NCBI GenBank assembly: GCA_030447645.1 | Contig: JAUJOM010000010.1 | Coordinates: 1 to 36,744, forward strand | Direction: 5' to 3' | DNA from: Longimicrobiaceae bacterium | GTDB lineage: Bacteria; Gemmatimonadota; Gemmatimonadetes; Longimicrobiales; Longimicrobiaceae | DNA: 36,744 nt | In this document: in pieces, positions 10,331 to 17,925 of the stretch | Numbering within the stretch: the first letter of the stretch is position 1 | Layout of the letters: each line of letters starts with the position of its first letter | Position numbers and translations under genes: made by a program | Notes under the pieces: model-generated | Databases searched by the model: none | The model's input: only the letters and a program-made list of their open reading frames with translations | What the model was told of the DNA's origin: nothing

Positions 10331-11098
10331 CTACCGGCCCAACGTCCACTTGATCGGAAGCTGCAGCAACATCCGTACGTTCCGGTTTCCCACCTTCGCG
10401 GGATTGAACTTCGCCCGCTCGAGCACTTTCGCGGATGCGGTGCCGAATTGCTCGTGGCTAGCATCGATTGTCTTAATCGAGCTCGGATCCACACGCCCAT
10501 CCTCCATCACCACGAACTGCATTACCGCCTGCCCCTGAACGCCCGAATCCCGGAGTAGCGGCGGATAGTTCCGCTCCAGCAGGCGCTGAAGCTCCCGCCG
10601 GGTGGCGTCGGTGATGCTGGCTGCGGTGCCGACGTTGCTCTGGTCGTAGACGAAGTTGGTGCTGTCCACCTTCTCAACCTGGGGCTTGGCAACGCCCTCA
10701 GGCACACCGGCCGCGACACCACCCTCCGGACCCTTGCCGGAGAAGTCGTCCTTGTTTACCGCCTGGGCGTTCTTGTCCTCCTCCTGCACACCCTTGGGCG
10801 GCTCCTTGGGCGGCATCAGGGTTTGCGTACCCTTGATCACCGGGGGTGGCGCGGCTGCCTGCGGGGGCGGCGGAGGCGGCGGGGGTGGAGGCGGCTCCGG
10901 CGCCTTGGGCGGCTCCGGCTCCTTGATGTCAAGCAGAACGAGATCTTCTACCTTCTTCTTGACCGCTTCCGGGGCGGCGGTCATACCCGCATAGGCGCCT
11001 CCAAGCAGCAGCGCATGCACCCCGACCGAAACGAAGATCGTCGTCGGTGTCCAGAAGGTGCTCTTTTTCCCTACGGAAGATGGCAGATTCTTAAACAT
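10331..11098 (-). CDS. tonB: TonB-family energy transducer
   Basis: An intact gene. I chose ATG 11098 (MFKNLPSSVGKKSTF) because AGGAAGG lies six bases upstream; an in-frame ATG at 11131 has no such site. The 255-residue product has an N-terminal membrane anchor (TIFVSVGVHALLLGGAYAG), a Pro-rich periplasm-spanning linker with a run of more than ten consecutive prolines, and a C-terminal TonB domain. The last is recognisable from RNYPPLLRDSGVQGQAVMQF, ending KFNPAKVGNRNVRMLLQLPI. It passes energy from ExbB/ExbD to outer-membrane receptors. It is the first gene of the tonB-exbB-exbD-exbD operon; 82 non-coding bases separate it from exbB. Confidence 0.93.
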   Translation of the reverse strand: MFKNLPSSVGKKSTFWTPTTIFVSVGVHALLLGGAYAGMTAAPEAVKKKVEDLVLLDIKEPEPPKAPEPPPPPPPPPPPQAAAPPPVIKGTQTLMPPKEPPKGVQEEDKNAQAVNKDDFSGKGPEGGVAAGVPEGVAKPQVEKVDSTNFVYDQSNVGTAASITDATRRELQRLLERNYPPLLRDSGVQGQAVMQFVVMEDGRVDPSSIKTIDASHEQFGTASAKVLERAKFNPAKVGNRNVRMLLQLPIKWTLGR

Positions 11099-11509
11099 CG
11101 GGTCCTTCCTATCCTCTTGGCTAAAGGGCACCGACAGCTGTTAGCCCGCACTATCGAACGTCTGACCGAATTCGACCAGCACCGGGGCAGAAAAAACGCC
11201 CGTCCACCTATAAAGCGATGTGAACGCGAATCTTAACCCTATATCGGTGCGTTTGTTTCTAACCTGCACCTCTCGTCTCGAAATGTCAAGGTGCCACTCC
11301 GCATTCTTCGGGCCAATTCCGCACCTTCAGGCCTTGCACACCGACGAAAAGGCCAGTGTAACGGCTGTCATCCGCCGCCCCCAAGCTTACTGCGGCGGGT
11401 GCGAGCCGCGCCAGGGGCATCCCGAACACCCCCTGGTTGCGGATACGCATCAGAGTAGCGGATCAGGGTATCCTTCCGAAAGGGGCTCCTGATCCGACCC
11501 CATGCAGCA
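11099..11509. other. Intergenic region upstream of tonB and downstream of the copA micropeptide
   Basis: No known gene is seen in about 400 bases. On the minus strand, ATG 11450 opens a 54-codon frame to 11286 containing FVGVQGLKVRNWPEE. I cannot match it to a family and it has no good ribosome binding site. Minus-strand TTGACA (11283-11288) and a TTAAGA/TTATAG pair 17 bases apart near 11219-11245 are weak candidates for the tonB promoter. Confidence 0.35.
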
Positions 11510-11593
11510 TCATCCTTCCCCGAAGAAGTACCAGAACACCCCGATGATCGCAAGCACCCCGGCGATCAGCACTCCCCATTCCGCACCGTCCAC
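11510..11593 (-). CDS. 27-residue single-helix membrane micropeptide coupled to copA
   Basis: GTG at 11591-11593 is preceded by GGAGGTG, which overlaps the end of copA and its TAA stop (11595-11597); the next stop is TGA at 11510-11512. The 27-residue product begins VDGAEWGVLIAGVLAIIGVF and continues with WYFF and a short GEG end. It is thus almost entirely one membrane helix with aromatic residues at one face boundary. It is too short for ordinary gene callers. The strong Shine-Dalgarno site placed across the copA stop argues for real translation. Comparable short Trp-Tyr-Phe-Phe helices are found, to my knowledge, at the N-terminus of cupredoxin-like proteins beside copper ATPases. A role as a CopA-associated peptide is inference. 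Confidence 0.6.
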   Translation of the reverse strand: MDGAEWGVLIAGVLAIIGVFWYFFGEG

Positions 11594-11594
11594 C

Positions 11595-14200
11595 TTACAC
11601 CTCCCGGATCGGTGCACGGAAGCCGCGCAGCCGCAAGCTGTTGGCTACCACGCTCACGCTGGAAAGCGACATGGCCACACTCGCGAAAACCGGAGACAGC
11701 AGCCATCCGGTGAACGGGTACAGCAGCCCCGCCGCAACCGGAATCCCGACCACGTTGTAAACAAAAGCCCAGAACAGGTTCTGCTTCACGGTTCGAATGG
11801 TAACCCTGGAGAGCGCAATGGCGGTCACCACACCGCGCAGATCGCCGCGGATCAGGGTTACGTCGCTGGCTTCGATCGCCACGTCGGTTCCCGTGCCGAT
11901 GGCGATGCCCACGTCCGCCTGCGCGAGGGCAGGGGCGTCGTTGATGCCATCGCCCACCATGCCTACACGCCGCTTTTCCTCCTGCAGGCGCTTGACCTCG
12001 CTCGCCTTTCCTTCCGGGAGCACCTCGGCAAGCACGCGGTCCACCCCCACTTCTTGAGCTACGGCCTGGGCGGTGCGGTGGTTGTCGCCCGTGATCATCA
12101 CCACTTCCAGCCCCATGCTCCGCAGCGCACGGATCGCATCACGCGACTCCGGCTTGACCCGGTCGGCAACGGCGAGCAGGCCCGCGAAGCGGCCGTCCAC
12201 CGCGGCCAATATGGGCGTCTTTCCCCGCTTCGCCAGCTCGGCTGCCTGGTCTTCGGCGCCATCCAGCGCAACCGCCCAGTCCCGCATCAGGCGGGCGTTG
12301 CCCAGCAGAACCGCGCGCCCGTCCACCACGGCCTGAACGCCGTGACCCGCTAGTGCATTGAACTCCCCAGCGTCGGCGAGGGTGAGGCCGCGCTCGTTTG
12401 CCCCACGCACGATGGCTTCTCCCAGGGGTGCTCGCTGCCTCGCTCAGCGCTCGCGGCAAGCCGGAGCAGATCGTCGGCATCCATCCCGTCCGCCGGAACC
12501 ACGGCGGTGAGCGCCGGGTGGCCCTCGGTGATGGTGCCGGTCTTGTCCAGCACGATGGTGTCCAGCCGGTGGGCGGTTTCCAGTGCTTCGCCGCCCTTTA
12601 CCAGCACGCCGTTCTCGGCCCCCTTGCCAGTCCCCACCATGATCGCCGTCGGCGTGGCGAGCCCCAGGGCGCAGGGACAGGCGATGATCAGCACCGCTAC
12701 GAAGTTCACCAGCGCCATGGTGAAGCGCACCGGCTCCGGCGCCAGGATGAACCAGCCCACAAAAGTGGCGATGGCGATGCACAGCACCACGGGAGTGAAG
12801 ATGCCGCTGATCACATCCGGCGAGCCGCGCGATGGGTGCTTTGGAGCCCTGCGCGTCCTGCACCAGCTTGACGATCTGCTGCAGGGCAGTATCCCGGCCT
12901 ACCCTGGTGGCCTGGAAGCGGAAGGATCCGGTCTTGTTGATCGTCGCGCCGAACACCTCGTCCCCGCACCTTTTCCACCGGGATGGACTCGCCGGTCAGC
13001 ATGGACTCGTCCACCGCGGAACGTCCGTCGCGCACGACGCCGTCCACTGGGATCTTTTCCCCCGGGCGGACGATCACCATGTCACCGGGTACGACCTCCT
13101 CCACCGGGATGTCCATCTCCTGCCCACCTCGCACGACTCGGGCTGTCTTGGCCTGCATCCCCATCAGTCGGCGGATCGCTTCACCGGTTTGCCCCTTGGC
13201 TCGGGACTCCAGCATGCGCCCGAGCAGGATCAGCGCGATGATGACGGCGGCGGCCTCGAAGTAGACCGGGACCATGCTCCCATGAGCCACCCCGGCGAAC
13301 CAGCCCGGAGCCACCGTTGCCGCCACGGAGTACAGGAATGCCGCTCCGGTACCCGTGGCGATCAGCGTGTTCATGTCCGCGGCACGGTGCCGGAATGCGG
13401 CCCATGCGCCCCGGTAGAACTGCGCTCCACAAAACAGCACCGAGGAGCCGTGAGCGCGAGCTGCACCCAGTTGATCCAGGGCTGGTTGAAGAGGGGGATG
13501 CGCCCGTGCGACATGGCAATCACCAGCACGGGCAGCGCCAGCCGCGATCCAGAACTTGCGCCGCAGGTGCCGGTACTCTTCCTCGCGCGCCTGCTGCTCG
13601 ATATCGGCAGGTCTGATCGCGTTGCCGCCCGAAACGTCACGCACGCGATAGCCGAACTCTTCGATGGCGCGGCGGATCGTTCCGGTTTCGGTCGTGCCGG
13701 GAACGTACTCGACACGCACCTCCAGCGTCGCCAGGTTGAAGCTCGACGACACCCGGCAGGCGGCCCAGGCATTGCTCCAGCGGCTGTTGAAGAGCCCGAC
13801 GGGCGGGCGGACATGTCCACCACGAAGTCGGCGGGCGGTACCCGCGACTCCGTACCCGACGTTCTCCACCACGCCAATCAGGTCACGACGCAGTCAGCTG
13901 TGGGGTCATACTCGACCGTGGCGCGCGAGGTGGCGAAGTTTCGACCGCGTCCGCCGGCGGTTTGACCAGGTCATCCCGGTGATCGGCAGATCGATCCGCT
14001 CGCCGAGACATCACGCACCCGATCCCGGGGCTGAAGGAGCCAGGTCCGCACTGCCGGTCGCGATGTCGGTCGCCACCTGGGCACGACCTGGCAGGTCCAC
14101 CTGCCATGGGGTTGAGCGCTTGGTGACTGCCTGGACACCAGTGCCGTGTCATCCAGGTCCACCGGCTCGCCCGCGCCTGGATCACGCCGATCCCTGGGAC
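11595..14200 (-). pseudogene. copA: CopA-type Cu(I)-exporting P1B ATPase, N-terminus eroded
   Basis: CopA pumps Cu(I) (or Ag(I)) from cytosol to periplasm. Present in order: remnants of about three N-terminal heavy-metal-binding domains ([50 protein letters not shown]), [16 protein letters not shown], the actuator motif [25 protein letters not shown] with the CPC metal site, DKTGTITEG with the phosphorylated Asp, and GDNHRTAQAVAQEVG. They are followed by [20 protein letters not shown] and the final helices with FWAFVYNVVGIPVAAG and MSLSSVSVV, which together fit Cu(I)-ATPases. The stop is 11595-11597. The core needs only about three frame corrections, near 12390, 12815 and 12960. The metal-binding domains, however, have lost multi-base pieces including the CxxC motifs. 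Start is placed near 14200 by the motif order and is uncertain. Confidence 0.8.
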
Positions 14201-14270
14201 GGGAAGGTCAGCCGAGGTGCTGGATCTTGCTCTCCTCATACTCCACCTGGGGCGCGGCCTGCCTGAGTCG

Positions 14271-14375
14271 TCCACCTGCGCATCGCTGACACGTGGGTGC
14301 CCTTGAGCGCCTGGGTGACAGCCTGCACGCAGTGGCCGCAGGTCATTCCCTCGATCTTCAAAGTCGTCGTAGCCA
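14271..14375 (-). pseudogene. Eroded second copy of copZ
   Basis: From ATG 14375 the first 25 codons encode MATTTLKIEGMTCGHCVQAV and more, identical to the intact copZ at 15471-15689. The sequence then loses several bases (around GTHVS) and the frame breaks; the remaining nucleotides (CAGGTGGA, GTGGAGTATGAGGAG) still align with copZ. The roughly 75 bases across the start codon and upstream region match the intact copy almost perfectly, showing that this is a duplicate. Confidence 0.75.
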
Positions 14376-14397
14376 TTGCTGTTTCTCCTGGTTAGGT

Positions 14398-14778
14398 GTG
14401 GTGCTCGTAGTCGAGCGCATGGATGATCGGACAATCTTCCGTGCTGCCATGCCCATCGCAGGCACGCTCCGCGGCGAGCTTGCTACATCCGCTCCAGATC
14501 GCGGATCTTGGTGTCGATCTCACTGATCTTGGCTGCAGCGCGCGCCTTGACATCGCTGCTGTGGGCCGTGGCACAGCCGCAGCTCGATCAGCTCCTGGAC
14601 TTCGCGCAGGAGAACCCAATCCGCTGGATGAACCGCAGGCGCGCAACCGTATCGTGCGGGTACTGCCGATAGCCTGATCGAGTGCGCGGCGGTTCCGGAA
14701 CCAGGCCTGGTAGAAGCGAACTGTTTCCAGTCCGATTCTGGCGCGATCCGCTACCTGGCTGATGGTCATGGTTTCCAT
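14398..14778 (-). pseudogene. Eroded second copy of the cueR-like merR gene
   Basis: Nucleotide-level duplicate of the intact merR-family gene at 15705-16115. METMTISQVADRARIGLETV and YRQYPHDTVARLRFIQR are recognisable, as is the CDGHGSTEDCPIIHALD tail. About six small deletions remove pieces such as the EKQGL turn after the DNA-binding helix and part of the dimerisation helix, so no intact regulator can be made. It is flanked by eroded copZ and csoR copies in the same order as the intact module. Confidence 0.75.
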
Positions 14779-14781
14779 TGT

Positions 14782-14803
14782 CTGTAGTACACTCCAGAGT
14801 CAA
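14782..14803 (-). promoter_or_regulatory. Retained MerR-type operator and -35 element of the eroded module
   Basis: CTGTAGTACACTCCAG (14782-14797) and the adjoining minus-strand -35 TTGACT (14798-14803) are identical to the operator upstream of the intact merR at 16145-16168. The -10 element and ribosome binding site, present in the intact copy, are missing here. Confidence 0.55.
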
Positions 14804-14814
14804 GGGGGTGCCGA

Positions 14815-15070
14815 TCAGCGGGCGTGCTTGTGAGATCCAGCACTTCGTAGGCGCGGTCCAGCTCTGCAGGGTTGCCGGTTTGCGGCGAGCCGCTCCACCA
14901 TGCTTGCGAACCAAAATGCGACCTACGCCCCTCCTCATGCACGGAAGCGATCTGGGTGAGAATTTCACGGCGCGATCTTGCTCTACCAGGTGAACGCCGC
15001 GCACTCTGCGCATCGTAAGTAGATCTCCCTCAATGCGGGGCCGAGTGTGTGATCGTGGCCATTGCCTTCG
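14815..15070 (-). pseudogene. Eroded second copy of csoR
   Basis: This aligns along its length with the intact csoR at 16180-16497. Shared stretches include the segments for GILVRKH and HDHTLGPAL, and the C-terminal region encoding the TGNPAELDRAYEVLDL part. Multiple short deletions (for example within the helix carrying the conserved Cys) remove at least 40 bases and break every frame. Confidence 0.65.
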
Positions 15071-15084
15071 GTCTGCTCCATCGG

Positions 15085-15440
15085 CGCCTGGAGCGAGCTA
15101 CGTGCCCAGCAGGCGGTCATGCCGTCGATCATTCGACAGTGTTCGTGGTGGTCGTCGTCGCACCGCAGGCGACACGCCTGTAGGCACGCCTGAGCGTGCT
15201 CGGACCACGGCGATGTCAGCTCCGTGTGGCGCGACAACACGCGTCCGAGCGGTCGAGCGCATGGATGATAGGACCAGTCCTCCGTGCTGCAGGCATCCGC
15301 ACATGCCGTCGCTGGCACAGTCGAAACAGCTCGGCAAGCTTGAGTGCAGCGCATCCGCTTCAGGTTGAGGATTTTGTCGTCGATTTCCCAGGTGGATCTT
15401 GGCCTTTCGGCGCTCGCCCGCGCCGTTGAGCGGTGCTTGT
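15085..15440 (-). pseudogene. Scrambled remnant combining csp and merR sequence
   Basis: From about 15095 to 15240 the bases track the csp gene (16530-16700) with deletions. From about 15244 to 15440 they alternate between csp-like pieces (CATCCGCACATGCCGT, ACAGTCGAAAC) and merR 3'-end pieces (GGTCGAGCGC, ATGATAGGACCAGTC, CAGCTCGGCAAGCTTG, CATCCGCTTCAGG). Interleaving of two unrelated gene sequences over some tens of bases is not a normal product of duplication. It suggests either repeated recombination or a consensus made from mismatched reads. Confidence 0.5.
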
Positions 15441-15470
15441 TCGGTTGCTGCCGATCCCTGGGACATGAGT

Positions 15471-15689
15471 CTAGCTGGCTAGGGGTTCAGCAGTGTACCC
15501 TTCGTCTGCTACCACGGCAGCGAGATCACCTGGATTCGTCCTGCCCTCCTCGTACTCCACCTGGGCGCGACCTGCCTGCAGGTCCACCTGGGCATTGCTG
15601 ACCCCCTTGGTGTCCTTGAGCGCCTGCGTGACAGCCTGCACGCAGTGGCCACAGGTCATTCCCTCGATCTTCAAAGTCGTCGTAGCCAT
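15471..15689 (-). CDS. copZ: CopZ-like copper chaperone (HMA domain)
   Basis: Intact 72-residue protein, ATG 15689 behind AGGAGAAAC. It is a single heavy-metal-associated domain: the metal loop GMTCGHC at residues about 10-16 with the two copper-binding cysteines, the QAVTQALKDTKGVSNAQVDL helix and strand, and VEYEEG, all in the usual ferredoxin-like order. CopZ carries Cu(I) in the cytosol to the ATPase CopA and to regulators. It follows the merR gene by 15 bases and probably shares its promoter; copA lies downstream in the same direction, separated by the eroded module. Confidence 0.92.
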   Translation of the reverse strand: MATTTLKIEGMTCGHCVQAVTQALKDTKGVSNAQVDLQAGRAQVEYEEGRTNPGDLAAVVADEGYTAEPLAS

Positions 15690-15704
15690 TGCTGTTTCTC
15701 CTGG

Positions 15705-16115
15705 TTAGGTGTGGTGCTCGTGGTCGAGCGCGTGGATGATGGGGCAGTCTTCCGTGCTGCCATGCCCATCGCAGGCACGCTCCAGCTCGGCGAGCTTGGT
15801 GCGCATCCGCTTCAGATCCTGGATCTTGCCGTCGATCTCACGAATCTTGGCTTGGGCTCGTGCCTTGACATCGCTGCTGTGGGCGGCGGCATCAAGCCGC
15901 AGCTCGATCAGCTCCTGGACTTCCCGCAGTGAAAACCCAAGCTCCTTCGCCCGCTGGATGAACCGCAGGCGCGCAACCGTATCGCGCGGGTACTGCCGAT
16001 AGCCGGACCGGGTGCGCGGGGGTTCCGGAACCAGGCCCTGCTTTTCGTAGAAGCGAACCGTCTCCAGTCCGACTCCGGCACGATCCGCCACCTGGCTGAT
16101 GCTCATGGTTTCCAT
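15705..16115 (-). CDS. CueR-like MerR-family metal sensor
   Basis: Intact 136-residue regulator. ATG 16115 is chosen because GGAGGAGGG lies just upstream. N-terminal winged helix-turn-helix: SISQVADRAGVGLETVRFYE. A long dimerisation helix follows, then a C-terminal metal loop, Cys115-x8-Cys124 in CDGHGSTEDCPI. At the position where Hg(II)/Zn(II)/Cd(II) sensors carry a Cys, this protein has Ser80 within AHSSDVK, equivalent to Ser77 of CueR (HSADVK); that serine marks monovalent Cu(I)/Ag(I)/Au(I) sensors. The loop is one residue longer than in CueR, so ligand geometry may differ. It sits between csoR and copZ and has its own MerR-type promoter directly upstream, so it is probably self-regulated together with copZ. 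Confidence 0.88.
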   Translation of the reverse strand: METMSISQVADRAGVGLETVRFYEKQGLVPEPPRTRSGYRQYPRDTVARLRFIQRAKELGFSLREVQELIELRLDAAAHSSDVKARAQAKIREIDGKIQDLKRMRTKLAELERACDGHGSTEDCPIIHALDHEHHT

Positions 16116-16138
16116 TGCCCTCCTCCTTTCCAAACCAA

Positions 16139-16168
16139 TCTAAACCCTGTAGTACACTCCAGAGTCAA
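16139..16168 (-). promoter_or_regulatory. MerR-type promoter/operator of merR-copZ
   Basis: Minus strand: -35 TTGACT (16163-16168), an 18-bp spacer to TTTAGA (16139-16144), or 19 bp to the overlapping TTAGAT. The spacer contains the dyad CTGGAGTGTACTACAG. The over-long spacer with a centred dyad is the hallmark of promoters that MerR-family activators untwist. The site is 25 bases or less from the merR start and just downstream of the csoR stop. Confidence 0.8.
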
Positions 16169-16179
16169 GGGGGTGCCGA

Positions 16180-16497
16180 TCAGCGGGCGTGCTTGTACAT
16201 GAGATCCAGCACTTCCTGGTAGGCGCGGTCCAGCTCTGCAGGGTTGCCGGTTTGCTGGGCATCTCCGAGCCGCTCCGCCATGTGCTTGCGAACCAAAATG
16301 CGACCTACGCCGCGCATCGCTTCATGCACGGAAGCGATCTGGGTGAGAATTTCACGGCAGGATCGATCTTCCTCTACCATGCGGTGAACGCCGCGCACCT
16401 GGCCCTCAATCCGCCGCAGGCGAGTAAGTAGATCTTGCTGTAATGCGGGGCCGAGTGTGTGATCGTGGCCATTGCCTTCGGTCTGCTCCATCGGCAT
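16180..16497 (-). CDS. csoR: CsoR/RcnR-family (DUF156) repressor
   Basis: Intact 105-residue all-helical repressor, ATG 16497. Family core: RRIEGQVRGVHRMVEEDRSC, then EILTQIASVHEAMRGVGRIL and RKHMAERL. CsoR proteins bind Cu(I) with Cys-His-Cys, with the His and last Cys spaced four residues apart. Here the first Cys (DRSC) and the His (RKH) are present, but the last ligand position is Arg (HMAER). An additional His occurs in ASVHEAM, and the N-terminus has a His-rich GHDH. So the metal or ligand specificity may differ from classical CsoR. The gene lies 15 bases after csp and 60 bases before the merR start. Without a recognisable Shine-Dalgarno site, translation may be coupled to csp. Confidence 0.88.
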   Translation of the reverse strand: MPMEQTEGNGHDHTLGPALQQDLLTRLRRIEGQVRGVHRMVEEDRSCREILTQIASVHEAMRGVGRILVRKHMAERLGDAQQTGNPAELDRAYQEVLDLMYKHAR

Positions 16498-16512
16498 TTG
16501 TGCTGGAGCGAG

Positions 16513-16894
16513 CTACGCCACGCTCAGCAGGCGGTTGCAGGCCTCTTCGCAGCGCCGGCACGATTCGGCGCATACTCGACAGTGTTCGTGGTGGCTGGCG
16601 TGCTCCTGGCACATCGCACCGCAGGATCGACACGCCTGTAGGCACGCCTGGAGCTGTGCTCGGACCACGGCGATGTCAGGCTCCGTGTGGCGCGACAACA
16701 CGCGTCCGGTGGTGTCGCAGATGTCGGCGCAGTCGAGATTCAGGCGGATGCAGCGCACCAGCATCTCTACCTGTTTTTCGCCGAGGCAGGCATCCGCACA
16801 TGCCGTAGGGCTGCGCACAGTCGAAACACGCCTGGATGCAGTCAATGAGTGCAGCGCGATCCATCTGCGCGGGTTGAGGATGGGTTTCCAACAT
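16513..16894 (-). CDS. Cys-rich four-helix copper-binding protein (DUF326/Csp family), one frameshift
   Basis: Csp proteins fold as four-helix bundles lined with cysteines that store many Cu(I) ions. ATG 16894 opens METHPQP-type leader sequence (MLETHPQPAQMDRAALIDC) with IQACFDCAQ; the frame then changes near 16810. The rest reads TACADACLGE, EMLVRCIRLNLDCADICD, LQACLQACRSCGAMCQEH and CRVCAESCRRCEEACNRLL, with the stop at 16513-16515. CxxxC and CxxC spacing along each helix is typical. No signal peptide is visible, so a cytosolic store is likely. First gene of csp-csoR-merR-copZ; a CsoR-type operator lies about 70 bases upstream. Confidence 0.8.
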
Positions 16895-16961
16895 CTGCTG
16901 AACGTGGTTTCCCGTTGTAGCCAGGTGAGACTCCTGGAGTGAGGGTGAGCAGCGCCTTATC

Positions 16962-16977
16962 GGGTACCCCCCTACCC
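16962..16977. promoter_or_regulatory. CsoR-type operator upstream of csp
   Basis: GGGTA-CCCCCC-TACCC is an inverted repeat flanking a six-base C tract, matching the G/C-tract plus dyad layout of operators for CsoR/RcnR-family repressors. It lies about 70 bases before the csp start, where a repressor could block transcription of csp-csoR. Clear -10/-35 boxes were not identified. Confidence 0.6.
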
Positions 16978-17084
16978 TACGCACATGAAATGCCCATAAC
17001 TCTGATAGTTAGACCCGCGCCATCCAAGCTTCCTGTCCAGGGCGGGTTCGTTCCGCCGGTTGCCTGCTCTCGTATATTGCGGTC

Positions 17085-17925
17085 ATGCCATCTGCAATGA
17101 TCAAGCTCTTCCTGATCCACGGTGATCCGAAACGCCTCCGTACGGCCGAGATCTCCAACTGGAGCGGCAAGGCTATAGCTGCGCCGCGCACGGAGTTCGA
17201 CGAGCTTCTGGCCCGCGACGAGCTTGGGCAGTCCGGCGTCTACATCCTCACCGGTGCCGATGCGTTGACCGGTGATCTACGCGCCTACATCGGTGAGGCC
17301 GAGGTTCTGCGCGACCGGCTGAAGTCGCACAAGTCCGTGGACTTCTGGGTGCAGGCCACGGTGTTCGTCAGTAAAGACGAAAACCTGACAAAGTCGCACA
17401 TCCGCTACCTTGAAGGCCGCTTGATCGAACATGCGCTTTCCGCGGGGCGGACCAAACTGACCAATGCTCAGGCCAGTGGGGCAAAGCTGCCCGAGTCGGA
17501 TCGCGAGGATATGGAGGTGTTTCTCGGCAAGGTGCAACAGCTCCTTCCGGTTCTCGGCTCCGATATCCTCACTTCGGTCGTACAGCCGAAGGTGGCGGGG
17601 CAAGCGGGTGGCCTGCTGTACTGTGATATCAAGGGCGTTCGTGCGACCGGTGAGCGAACACCGGAGGGATTCGTTGTCTTCAAAGGCTCGCAGGCGGTAC
17701 CCGAGCTCCGACCGTCGGCCGCAAAGTACCCGTATTTGGGTGCGTTGCGGGAGAAGCTCGTGAATGAAGGCGCGTTGCAGCCGAACGGCTCGGCTCTCGT
17801 CTTCACGAAGAACGTGCAGTTCTCGAGTCCGAGTGCGGCCGCTGTCGTGGTGCATGGTGGCTCGGCCAATGGGCTCGTCGCATGGCGTACGCAGGACGGT
17901 ACCACGCTGGCGCAGTTATCGCAGT
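17085..17925 (+). CDS. GIY-YIG nuclease-fold protein with C-terminal DUF4357, stop codon missing
   Basis: The ATG 17085 frame encodes an N-terminal strand (KLFLIHGDPKRLRTAEISNW) and a GIY-YIG-like domain, with GVYILTG (GIY) and RAYIGEAEVLRDRLKSH (YIG and following Arg/Glu) at about residues 50-85. It then gives the C-terminal DUF4357 module: FVVFKGSQAV, YLGALREKLVNEGAL and FSSPSAAAVVVHGGSANGLV, then WRTQDGTTL. The last conserved block ends near 17925; beyond it the frame runs on into the reverse strand of the ATPase gene without a stop. Proteins of this architecture are widespread and poorly characterised; nuclease activity is not demonstrated here. Plus strand, opposite to its neighbours. 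Probably an insert or a rearranged end. Confidence 0.8.

Noticed and set aside
10860..10925. GGC/GGA-rich repeat on the plus strand within tonB
   Set aside because: It is the codon run for the Pro-rich linker of TonB on the opposite strand, not an independent repeat element.
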